35,861 nt of DNA from assembly GCA_017744285.1 (NCBI GenBank), contig JAGIBP010000047.1, positions 1 through 35,861 of the forward strand, in the 5' to 3' direction. The stretch is from Variovorax sp. GTDB lineage: Bacteria > Pseudomonadota > Gammaproteobacteria > Burkholderiales > Burkholderiaceae_C. The notes beneath the pieces were generated by a model. It was not told the origin of the DNA. It made no database searches and saw only the letters and a list, made by a program, of their open reading frames with translations. Every line of letters begins with the position of its first letter. Position 1 is the first letter of the stretch. A program made the translations under genes and the position numbers. Below are positions 15,459-22,274 of the stretch, in pieces.

Positions 15459-17291
15459 CTAGGCCGGCCGGAGCGTGCCCGGGACGATCCTCGCGTCCCA
15501 GTCGCGCATCATCGACTGCACCTCGGGATCGTTTCGTATCGCCTCTTCGGCGACGCGCTGACGCTCTTCGGAAGCCTGCTTGTTGCGGCGCGCGGGGCTG
15601 TCGACGACGGCACCGATCTCGATCGCGATCTTCACGTCGTGCCCGAGCCCCGCCAGGGCGCCCTGGAGCTTGTCGCGGCTGCCGGCCTGGTTGAGCGATT
15701 CTCGCTCGACACGCAGCAGCCATTGGTCGACATCGCGCGCGACGAGTTGCGACTGCAGCGCGAGTTCGCGCGTCAGTGCGGTGACGGCCTCGGCCGCGAC
15801 CATCTGCGTCACGGTGGCGTACCAGAAATCGCCATCCTCGCTGGGCTGGATGGGCGCCGAACTGGCGCTCGACTCGCCTTCTCGCGCACCCGGCGGGGGT
15901 TGCACGCGCACGGGCATGGCCATGACTTTCGCCGGTCCCGGCGGCGCCGCGTCGGATCCCGCCGATCGCGGCGATGCGCCGTTCAGCGCGCCAGGTTCGA
16001 CCACCGGCAAACGATGGCCCGGCCGCAGCGCCGGATCGGGCGGATCGACCGCCGCGGTGCGCTCGACAGGCGGTGCGGGAGGAACTCGCGGCCGGTCGGC
16101 CGGTGCGACCTGGGCCTGCGGCGCCTCGCGCCGCGGCGCTTCATTCAGAGTTTTTTTTTCCCCTGCGGCCCCGACGGCAGGACTGCCCGGCTTGAAGGCC
16201 AGCAGGCGCAACAGCACCATGGTGAGCGCCGCGTACTCGTCCGGCGCGAGGCCCAGTTCGCCGCGCCCATGAAGGCACAGGCTGTAGAGCAATTGCGTCT
16301 CGTCGGCGGGCATCAGCGCGGCCAGGCGCGCGGTTTCGGCGGCATCGGGATCGGAGCCCGCCGGCGCGCCCGCGCGCGACGGCACGGCCTGCATCACGGC
16401 CATTCCTTGCAGCACCGCCGTCATCTCTTCCAGGGTCGACGCGGCGGAGAGTCCGTCGCGGCGCAGGCCCTCGGAGGTCTCGACGACCGTCTTGCCGTCG
16501 CCCTGCGCCAGCGCCTCGATCAGCCGGAACACGTGCCCGCGATCGACGCTGCCCAGCATCTGGCGCACGCCGGCTTCCTGGATGTCGCCGTTGCCGAAGG
16601 CGATCGCCTGGTCGGTGAGCGAGAGCGCATCGCGCATCGAGCCGCGCGCCGCCCGCGCCAGGAGACGCAGCGCCTGCGTCTCGGCCGGGATCGATTCGGC
16701 TTCGAGCACGCGCGCGAGGTGCTCCAGCACCGTCTCGGGTGCCATCGGCCGCAGGTTGAACTGCAGGCAGCGCGACAGCACGGTGACCGGCACCTTCTGC
16801 GGGTCGGTGGTGGCCAGCACGAACTTGAGGTACTCCGGCGGCTCCTCGAGCGTCTTGAGCATCGCGTTGAAGGCGTGCCCGGTGAGCATGTGCACTTCGT
16901 CGATCATGAAGACCTTGAAGCGGCCCTGCACCGGTTTGTAGACGGCTTGTTCGAGCAGCGCCTGCACCTCGTCGACCCCGCGGTTCGAGGCCGCATCGAG
17001 CTCGGTGTAGTCGACGAAGCGGCCCGCATCGATGTCGCGGCACGCCTGGCACACGCCGCAGGGCGCGGCGGTGATGCCGCCCTGCCCGTCCGGACCCTGG
17101 CAATTGAGCGACTTGGCGAGGATGCGCGACACCGTCGTCTTGCCGACACCGCGCGTTCCAGTGAAGAGATAGGCGTGGTGCAGGCGCTGCGAGGTCAACG
17201 CGTTCTCGAGCGCCTGCACGACATGCTCCTGCCCCACCATCTCGCTGAAGGTTCTTGGACGGTGTTTGCGGGCGAGCACGAGATAGGCCAT
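15459..17291 (-). CDS. dnaX: DNA polymerase III subunits tau and gamma (DnaX)
   Basis: Clamp-loader ATPase, 610 residues as tau. Walker A is GTRGVGKT (45-52), a zinc site uses C64, C78, C81 and C84 ([10 protein letters not shown]), Walker B is VFMIDEVHM (127-135), and the sensor region ends with the SRC motif ([11 protein letters not shown]). Domain III ends near [10 protein letters not shown], then comes a Pro-rich linker (about 380-470) and the tau-specific end that binds the polymerase and helicase. Codons 378-381 (Glu-Lys-Lys-Thr) are encoded by G followed by nine A residues and CT. Slippage there gives a truncated gamma-like protein of 383 residues (one extra A or a -1 shift) or 381 residues (one missing A); see the separate entry. 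The gene is divergent from the SRP RNA gene. A -10-like TAAAAT lies 6 nt before the ATG. Confidence 0.97.
   Translation of the reverse strand: MAYLVLARKHRPRTFSEMVGQEHVVQALENALTSQRLHHAYLFTGTRGVGKTTVSRILAKSLNCQGPDGQGGITAAPCGVCQACRDIDAGRFVDYTELDAASNRGVDEVQALLEQAVYKPVQGRFKVFMIDEVHMLTGHAFNAMLKTLEEPPEYLKFVLATTDPQKVPVTVLSRCLQFNLRPMAPETVLEHLARVLEAESIPAETQALRLLARAARGSMRDALSLTDQAIAFGNGDIQEAGVRQMLGSVDRGHVFRLIEALAQGDGKTVVETSEGLRRDGLSAASTLEEMTAVLQGMAVMQAVPSRAGAPAGSDPDAAETARLAALMPADETQLLYSLCLHGRGELGLAPDEYAALTMVLLRLLAFKPGSPAVGAAGEKKTLNEAPRREAPQAQVAPADRPRVPPAPPVERTAAVDPPDPALRPGHRLPVVEPGALNGASPRSAGSDAAPPGPAKVMAMPVRVQPPPGAREGESSASSAPIQPSEDGDFWYATVTQMVAAEAVTALTRELALQSQLVARDVDQWLLRVERESLNQAGSRDKLQGALAGLGHDVKIAIEIGAVVDSPARRNKQASEERQRVAEEAIRNDPEVQSMMRDWDARIVPGTLRPA
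16118..16160 (-). promoter_or_regulatory. Candidate dnaX slippage/frameshift site (A9 run with downstream stem)
   Basis: Nine T residues at 16151-16159 give an A9 run in dnaX. In the normal frame the codons are GAA-AAA-AAA-ACT. With one extra A (or a -1 ribosomal shift) the frame reads AAC-TCT-GAA-TGA and stops at 16141; with one A fewer it reads CTC-TGA and stops at 16145. Both would give a protein lacking the tau end. A 7-bp GC-only stem, GCGGCGC/GCGCCGC around a 3-nt loop, lies at 16118-16134, 16 nt downstream of the A run. In E. coli a -1 ribosomal shift and in Thermus transcriptional slippage make gamma from dnaX; this site has features of both. Confidence 0.75.
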
Positions 17292-17297
17292 CGGCGC

Positions 17298-17303
17298 ATT
17301 TTA
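17298..17303 (-). promoter_or_regulatory. Candidate -10 element of a leaderless dnaX mRNA
   Basis: TAAAAT on the minus strand ends 6 nt before the dnaX ATG at 17291, so transcription could begin at or beside the start codon. There is no Shine-Dalgarno sequence just upstream, and no recognisable -35 box. The call rests on position and on the AT-rich hexamer standing out in GC-rich DNA. Confidence 0.35.
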
Positions 17304-17371
17304 GGGGGGCCTTCCAGGCCACCCCGGGCCCGCGTCGCACCTCCGCCGGCGCGCCACGCGAGACCTCTCGG

Positions 17372-17398
17372 ATGACATGGTGAATCGTCGCCTACAAT
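17372..17398 (+). promoter_or_regulatory. Promoter of the SRP RNA gene
   Basis: ATGACA (17372-17377) and TACAAT (17393-17398) resemble -35 and -10 boxes with a somewhat short 15-bp spacer. A start 6-7 nt after the -10 box falls at about 17404-17405, exactly where the RNA's base-paired 5' end begins. Confidence 0.55.
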
Positions 17399-17403
17399 CG
17401 ACA

Positions 17404-17503
17404 GCTGACGGGCCTCCCCGCATGGTGAAGTGGCCAACCGGGTCAGGTGGGGAACCAAGCAGCCCTAACTGCGTAGCCAGTGCCGGGGGTAAGGCTCGTC
17501 AAC
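17404..17503 (+). ncRNA. ffs: Small signal recognition particle RNA (4.5S)
   Basis: The RNA that, bound to Ffh, targets nascent membrane proteins to the Sec translocon. About 100 nt. The conserved apical domain is present: GGTCAGGTGGGGAACCAAGC (17441-17460) followed by AGCCC, matching the G-G-U-C-A-G and A-A-G-C-A-G-C-C pattern of the Ffh-binding hairpin. The 5' GACGGGCC (17407-17414) pairs with the 3' GGCTCGTC (17493-17500) with one G-U pair, closing the long hairpin. The GGAA type tetraloop region lies in GGGGAACC. It is divergent from dnaX with 112 nt between, the usual position in Burkholderiales. Ends are estimated from pairing and could be off by a few bases. Confidence 0.9.
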
Positions 17504-17516
17504 CTCCTTCCAGAAG

Positions 17517-17544
17517 CGATCCAAGGCGCTGCCCTCGATCGTTT
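17517..17544 (+). terminator. Weak candidate terminator after the SRP RNA
   Basis: CGATC (17517-17521) pairs with GATCG (17537-17541), with an inner GGC/GCC pairing around GCT, followed by TTTCCCC. The stem is interrupted and the T run is only three bases long, so termination here is uncertain. It ends 10 nt before the LexA box. Confidence 0.35.
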
Positions 17545-17554
17545 CCCCTTGAAA

Positions 17555-17574
17555 CACTGTATATCGATACAGTG
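17555..17574. promoter_or_regulatory. LexA-binding SOS box
   Basis: The 20-bp sequence CACTGTATATCGATACAGTG contains CTGT-N8-ACAG, the LexA operator pattern of E. coli and related bacteria, with perfect 8-bp arms (CACTGTAT/ATACAGTG). It lies between the SRP RNA gene and a plus-strand small gene. A TAGAAT hexamer at 17582-17587 is placed as a -10 box, so the operator covers the -35 region, a typical repression position. Transcription from here would reach only the gene at 17622. Confidence 0.85.
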
Positions 17575-17621
17575 AATCGCGTAGAATGAGCCGTCTCCAA
17601 GAACAACATCGAGGCGACGTC

Positions 17622-17801
17622 ATGGCTCCCTACTCCTCCCCCCAGGCCGCTGCGCGAGTGCTTCCCTTTGCTCCGCGGCCACGGGTCGGCCGGTCCCGCT
17701 GGCCCTTCCCTGTCGCACGCGAAGAGAGCCCCCGGCTCCACGCGGCGCGCGTCATCGCCACGACCGCGCGGCACTGGCAGCTTCGCCCTGCTACGGTGTA
17801 G
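17622..17801 (+). CDS. Predicted SOS-induced small protein, 59 aa
   Basis: An unrecognised small basic protein directly downstream of a strong LexA box. The ATG at 17622 has GAGG with 7 nt spacing, and a transcript starting near 17594 would give a leader of about 28 nt. An in-frame ATG at 17586 lies inside the proposed -10 box, so the downstream start is preferred. The sequence has a Pro/Arg-rich first half (VLPFAPRPRVGRSRWPFPVA) and a possible helix in the second half (LHAARVIATTARHWQL). It has no membrane segment, no cysteine and no signal peptide. The 3' end overlaps the opposite-strand flavoprotein gene by 11 nt. Small SOS proteins elsewhere inhibit division or act as toxins, but nothing here shows that. 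It is probably real, on the basis of the regulatory context. Confidence 0.6.
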   Translation: MAPYSSPQAAARVLPFAPRPRVGRSRWPFPVAREESPRLHAARVIATTARHWQLRPATV

Positions 17802-19044
17802 CGCCCGGCGCCCAGGCACGCAGGACGCCGTCGGCAGCCACGGCGCCGCTCGCCATGCAGGCGGTCAGCAAATAGCCCCCGGTGGGGGCCTCCCAGTCCA
17901 GCATTTCTCCCGCCACGAAGACCCCCGGCAGCGCGCGGACCCCGAGGTGATCGTCGAGCGCCTCGAAGCGCACGCCCCCGGCGGTGCTGATCGCCTCGTC
18001 GATGGGCCGCGCGGCCACCAGCCGAAGCGGCACGGCCTTGATGGTCTCGGCGAGCTTGCCGGGCGCGTGCATGTCGTCCTTCGTGAGCACCTCGTGCAGC
18101 ACGGCGGCCTTGATGCCGTCCAGGCCCAGGCGGCTCTTGAGGTGGCTGGCCACCGAGCGCGAGCCGCGCGGATGCAGCACGGCCGCGCGCACCTGCTCCG
18201 GGCTGCGGTCCGGCAGAAGATCGAGCATCAGGGTTGCGCTGCCGCACGCCGCGATCTCGTCGCGCAGCAGGGCCGAGGCGGCGTAGACCAGGCTGCCTTC
18301 GATGCCGGTCGCGGTCGCGACGAATTCGCCCTTGCGCGCGAACCGGCGTCCGCGCGAATCGCTGAACGAGACGGCGACCGACTTGAACGGCTGGCCCGCG
18401 AAGCGTTCGGCGAAGTACGGCGTCCATCCGAGGTCGAAGCCGCAGTTGGCCGGCGCCAGCGTCGCGATGTCGATGCCGCGTGCCGAGAGCCAGGGCACCC
18501 ACGCGCCGTCGGAACCGAGACGCGCCCAGCTCGCGCCGCCGAGCGCGAGCACGACGGCGTCGTGCGACGCGGACAGGTTTCCACCGGGTGTCGCGAAGCG
18601 CAGGCTCGTCGCCGGCGCCGCGCCGTCCTCCCATCCGAGCCAGCGATGGCGCATGTGGAAGTTCACGCCCGCCAGCCGAAGCCGGTGCAGCCAGGCGCGC
18701 AGGAGCGGCGCCGCCTTCATGTCCTTTGGAAACACGCGGCCCGAGGTGCCGACGAAGGTCTCCACGCCCAGGCCGTGCGCCCACTCGCGCAACGCCTCGG
18801 GGCCGAGACGGCGCAGCCAGGGTTCGATCGACGCACGCCGCTCGCCGAATCGCAAGGCGAAGGACGCCAGGGGCTCGGAGTGCGTGAGATTGAGCCCGCC
18901 GCGCCCCGCGAGCAGGAACTTGCGCCCCACGGACGGCATGGCGTCATAGAGATGGACCTGCACGCCCTGCCCGCTCAGGACCTCGGCCGCCATCAGCCCG
19001 GCGGGGCCGCCGCCGACGATGGCCACGTTCTTGTCTTTGTTCAT
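17791..19044 (-). CDS. FAD-dependent oxidoreductase (TIGR03862/HI0933-like flavoprotein)
   Basis: A 417-residue flavoprotein of the HI0933/BaiN group, related to TIGR03862 proteins of unknown function. The N-terminal Rossmann motif is VAIVGGGPAGLMAAEVL (about 8-24), followed by SVGRKFLLAGRGGLNLTHSE, the family's FAD/NAD(P)-binding region with N-L-T-H, and the end GVFVAGEMLDWEAPTGGYLL, which holds the second FAD contact. The substrate is unknown. The ATG at 19044 overlaps the stop of the AddA-like gene by 4 nt. The longer open frame upstream runs through addA in another frame and is rejected. It is the last gene of the addB-addA unit; there is no obvious functional link to recombination. Its 3' end overlaps the plus-strand small gene. 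Confidence 0.88.
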   Translation of the reverse strand: MNKDKNVAIVGGGPAGLMAAEVLSGQGVQVHLYDAMPSVGRKFLLAGRGGLNLTHSEPLASFALRFGERRASIEPWLRRLGPEALREWAHGLGVETFVGTSGRVFPKDMKAAPLLRAWLHRLRLAGVNFHMRHRWLGWEDGAAPATSLRFATPGGNLSASHDAVVLALGGASWARLGSDGAWVPWLSARGIDIATLAPANCGFDLGWTPYFAERFAGQPFKSVAVSFSDSRGRRFARKGEFVATATGIEGSLVYAASALLRDEIAACGSATLMLDLLPDRSPEQVRAAVLHPRGSRSVASHLKSRLGLDGIKAAVLHEVLTKDDMHAPGKLAETIKAVPLRLVAARPIDEAISTAGGVRFEALDDHLGVRALPGVFVAGEMLDWEAPTGGYLLTACMASGAVAADGVLRAWAPGATP

Positions 19045-22000
19045 TCGAGTGTGATCAGTTCGCCCTGGCCCGTGAGGAACGCGGCGCGCACGGTCTCGCC
19101 GGGATAGGCGTCCCGCACCGCGTCGCGATAGCGGTTGAGCTGCGCGATGAGCGCCTCGTCGCGTTCCGGCCGCGCCGCGGATTTGTAGTCGAGCACCCAC
19201 CAGGCGCCGCTCTCGCGGTGGCGCACCAGCCGGTCGATGCGCAGCACCTCTCCCTCGTGGATCAGGGTGACCTCGTTGCCATGCCAGTCGAGGGCCTCGC
19301 TGTCCCAGGCCCACGCGCCAGCGCCGGAGCGGATGCGCTGCGCCAGGGTCGCTGCGGCCCGCATGGCCTGGAGATCGAGCGCGAATTCGCGGGCCGCGGC
19401 ACGCAAGTGCTCCAGCGGCAAGGGCTCGCCCGGCCGCGTCCATTCGAGCAGCCGATGCATCGCCTGGCCCAGCGCCGACGCCCGCGTGTCGGCGCGCCGC
19501 GCCGTCGCCCCGAGGATGGCTGCAGGTGCATCGACCGTCAGCTTGGGCAGGGCCGGCATCTCGAAGGACGAGGCCTCCGCCCCGGCGGGCAGCGCAACTT
19601 CGTCCGCCACCGCCTCGACCGGCTCGCAACGCGGCTCGAGGCGCGCCCACCAGCTGGGGCCTCCATTGGCGCGCGCGGCGGCAACAGCCGAGACGACAAG
19701 CTCCTCGCGCGCCCGCGTGGTCGCCACGTAGAGCGCGTTGATCTCCTCGCGATGCCTCGCCGCCTGCTCGTCGGCGAGGTCGGTGGTGGCGCAGGCGGGC
19801 GGGTTCTTCTCGCTGGCGACGAACACGAAGCGCTCGGGCGCCGCCGCGTGGCCGGGCCACTTCACGAGCACGCCCATGGTCTGCGCGCGCTGCGCCGACG
19901 CATCGGTATCGAGCAGCAGGACCACCTTGGCCTCCAGCCCCTTCGCGCCATGGACCGTGAGCAGTTGCACCGCATCGGCCACGGAGACGGAGGGCGCGCG
20001 CACACCGCCGGCACGCAAGGCGCGCACCAGGCCGTAGGGCGTCGCGAAGCGCGCGCCATCGAGTTCGAGCGACGCCGCCAGCAGCCCGCGCAGATTGGCC
20101 ATGACCGACGCACGCATCGCCGCCGGCGCCGCGGCCGCGAAGCGCGAAAGGACGTCGGCGTCATGGTAGATCGCGCTCAGCGCGTCGTGGGGCGGCAGCG
20201 TGTCGAGCCACTGCTGCCACAGGCGCAGGCGCGCCCCGATGCCGGCCAGCGGTGCCGGCCAGTCCGGCGCCTGCAGCAGATCGAACCAGCTCGCCTTCGT
20301 CTCGCGCTGCCGAAGCGCGATCTGCACCAGGGCGTCGTCATCGAGCCCCCACAGCGGCGACTTCAGCGCCCGCGCCAATGAAAGATCGTGGTGCGGCGAC
20401 ACCAGCGCGTCGACGAGCGCGACGACGTCCTGCACTTCGGGGGCGTCGTTCAGTTCGTTCTTCTCCGGCTGCTGGACCGCGATGTGGCGCTTGCGCAGTT
20501 CGTCCTGCATCACGGCCAGCCGGCTGCGACGCCTGGCCAGCACCATGACCTGGCTCGGCGCGAGGCCGTCGGCAATGCGCCCGGCGATCCAGCGCGCGGC
20601 TTGCTCGCATTCCTTTTGCAGGAGCTTTTCCTCGGGCAGCACGCGCGGCATCGTCAGGCTGTCGCGCCAGGCGGGCGGCGCTTCGGCGGCCGCGGCGGCG
20701 ATGGCGTCGCGCCCGATCGGCGGCAGCTTGCGGATGCGCCCCTCGAGCGGGGACTCGGTCGTGTGGTCGCGGAATCCGCTGAACTCGCCGGCCTGCTGCG
20801 CGTCCTGCATCGCTCCGTTGACGAGGCCAATCACGGCCTGCGCGTTGCGGTGCGTGTGATCGCAGTTGAGCAGATCGCCATCGAGCCCCTGCTGAACGAA
20901 GCGCTTCGCCGCGATGAAGACCTGCGGCTCGGCGCGGCGGAAACGGTAGATGCTCTGCTTGGGATCGCCGACGATGAACACGCCCGGCCGCCGTGCGCCG
21001 GCGCCGGCATAGCTGCCGAGCCAGCCGTGCAGCGCCTGCCACTGGACCGGGTTGGTGTCCTGGAATTCGTCGATGAGCAGGTGCCGCACGCCCGCGTCGA
21101 GCCGCTCCTGCACCCAGCCCCACAGTTCTGCTTGGCCCAGCAGCAGGTGCGCCGCCTGCTCCACGTCGTTCATGTCGACCCAGCCGTTGGCGACCTTCAC
21201 CTCGTGGAAGCAGCGCACCAGGAGGCGGGTCAGGCGGGCCATGCGCTGCTGGTAGAGCCAGGCCTCGTGCTGTGCCCGCGCGGCGCAGTACTGCAGCACG
21301 CGCTCCTGCGCTGCGCGCACGTCGTCGATGCCGGCGAGCTTGTCGCCGAACTTGCGCGCCTCGCCCTTCTGCGTGAGCAGCGCGTCGAGCACCCCGGGTG
21401 GGTGGCCTTCGGTGAGCGCCTGCTCGAGCTCGACGCCCCGGCGCGAGAAGGTCGGCGCACTCGCACGGCCGAGCGCCCGCGCGGCCGCCAGCAACACGCT
21501 GCGCCACGCCGGGTCGCGCAGCAGCACCTCGTCGGGCGATGCGGCACCGGCGAAGGCCGGGTCGATCTCGCCCACCGTTGCCACGGCGCCGTCCACCGCA
21601 TCGTGCGCATCGGCCAGCGCGAACTCGACGCGCCGCGTGAGTGCTTCGTCAAGGGCCCGCGCGACCTGCGAGCGCCCATGCGTGGCCACCAGCGCGTAGT
21701 AGTCGGCCGACGCTTCCTCGCTCGCGGTGACTGCCGAATGGAAAGGGCGCCAGACGCGCATTCGCGCCTCGGCATCGTCTTCGAGCAACTGGTAGTTGGC
21801 GGGCAGCCGCAACTGTTCGAGCACCGCGACGGGCGCGCTGCGCAATAGCCCTGCAAACCAGGCGTGGAAGGTGCGGAACTGGACCGCGCGGCCATGGCCC
21901 AGGAGCTCTCGATAGAGGCCCTGGAGCCTCGGCGCCGCGGCTTCGGCCGCGGCGGCCGGCATGCCCCGCATCCTCAGTTCGGGCACCAGTTCCTCGACCG

Positions 22001-22274
22001 GCCGTTGCGCGAACTGTTCGAGCCACTGGTCCAGGCGCTCGCGCATCTCGCCGGCGGCCTTCTTCGTGAAGGTGATGGCCAGGATCTCGTGCGGCGCGCA
22101 GGCGGCATCGCCCTCTTCGAGCAAGGCGCGCACGATGCGGGACACCAGCATCCATGTCTTGCCGGCGCCCGCGCAAGCCTCGACCGCCACCGAGCGACGC
22201 GGATCGCACGCGATCTCGTAGAAGCGCTCGCGCGAGACGTGCGCCCCGTTGTGTTCATAGGCCGGAGCGGTCAT
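19041..22274 (-). CDS. addA: AddA-like ATP-dependent helicase/exonuclease subunit
   Basis: Processes double-strand ends for recombinational repair; acts with the AddB-like partner encoded upstream. The UvrD/Rep-type helicase motifs are in order: Walker A (EACAGAGKTW, about 32-41), AITFTKKAAGEM, LIDEFQDTNPVQWQ, IVGDPKQSIYRFRRAE, TVHGAKGLEAKVV and VATTRAREELVVS. The C-terminal nuclease follows with GQAMHRLLEW and VLDYKSA, the D-x-K-like core of the RecB/AddA nucleases. Length is 1077 residues, within the AddA range. The ATG at 22274 has GGGAGGG upstream and overlaps the addB-like stop by 4 nt. A longer open frame extends upstream but is not supported. The combination with an AddB-like, Fe-S-type partner supports AddAB rather than UvrD or RecB. 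Confidence 0.9.
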   Translation of the reverse strand: MTAPAYEHNGAHVSRERFYEIACDPRRSVAVEACAGAGKTWMLVSRIVRALLEEGDAACAPHEILAITFTKKAAGEMRERLDQWLEQFAQRPVEELVPELRMRGMPAAAAEAAAPRLQGLYRELLGHGRAVQFRTFHAWFAGLLRSAPVAVLEQLRLPANYQLLEDDAEARMRVWRPFHSAVTASEEASADYYALVATHGRSQVARALDEALTRRVEFALADAHDAVDGAVATVGEIDPAFAGAASPDEVLLRDPAWRSVLLAAARALGRASAPTFSRRGVELEQALTEGHPPGVLDALLTQKGEARKFGDKLAGIDDVRAAQERVLQYCAARAQHEAWLYQQRMARLTRLLVRCFHEVKVANGWVDMNDVEQAAHLLLGQAELWGWVQERLDAGVRHLLIDEFQDTNPVQWQALHGWLGSYAGAGARRPGVFIVGDPKQSIYRFRRAEPQVFIAAKRFVQQGLDGDLLNCDHTHRNAQAVIGLVNGAMQDAQQAGEFSGFRDHTTESPLEGRIRKLPPIGRDAIAAAAAEAPPAWRDSLTMPRVLPEEKLLQKECEQAARWIAGRIADGLAPSQVMVLARRRSRLAVMQDELRKRHIAVQQPEKNELNDAPEVQDVVALVDALVSPHHDLSLARALKSPLWGLDDDALVQIALRQRETKASWFDLLQAPDWPAPLAGIGARLRLWQQWLDTLPPHDALSAIYHDADVLSRFAAAAPAAMRASVMANLRGLLAASLELDGARFATPYGLVRALRAGGVRAPSVSVADAVQLLTVHGAKGLEAKVVLLLDTDASAQRAQTMGVLVKWPGHAAAPERFVFVASEKNPPACATTDLADEQAARHREEINALYVATTRAREELVVSAVAAARANGGPSWWARLEPRCEPVEAVADEVALPAGAEASSFEMPALPKLTVDAPAAILGATARRADTRASALGQAMHRLLEWTRPGEPLPLEHLRAAAREFALDLQAMRAAATLAQRIRSGAGAWAWDSEALDWHGNEVTLIHEGEVLRIDRLVRHRESGAWWVLDYKSAARPERDEALIAQLNRYRDAVRDAYPGETVRAAFLTGQGELITLE

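Noticed and set aside
16151..16159. The A9 run in dnaX as a sequencing error breaking the gene
   Set aside because: The normal frame runs uninterrupted through the run into a complete tau end, so no error is needed. The run is treated as a functional slippage candidate.
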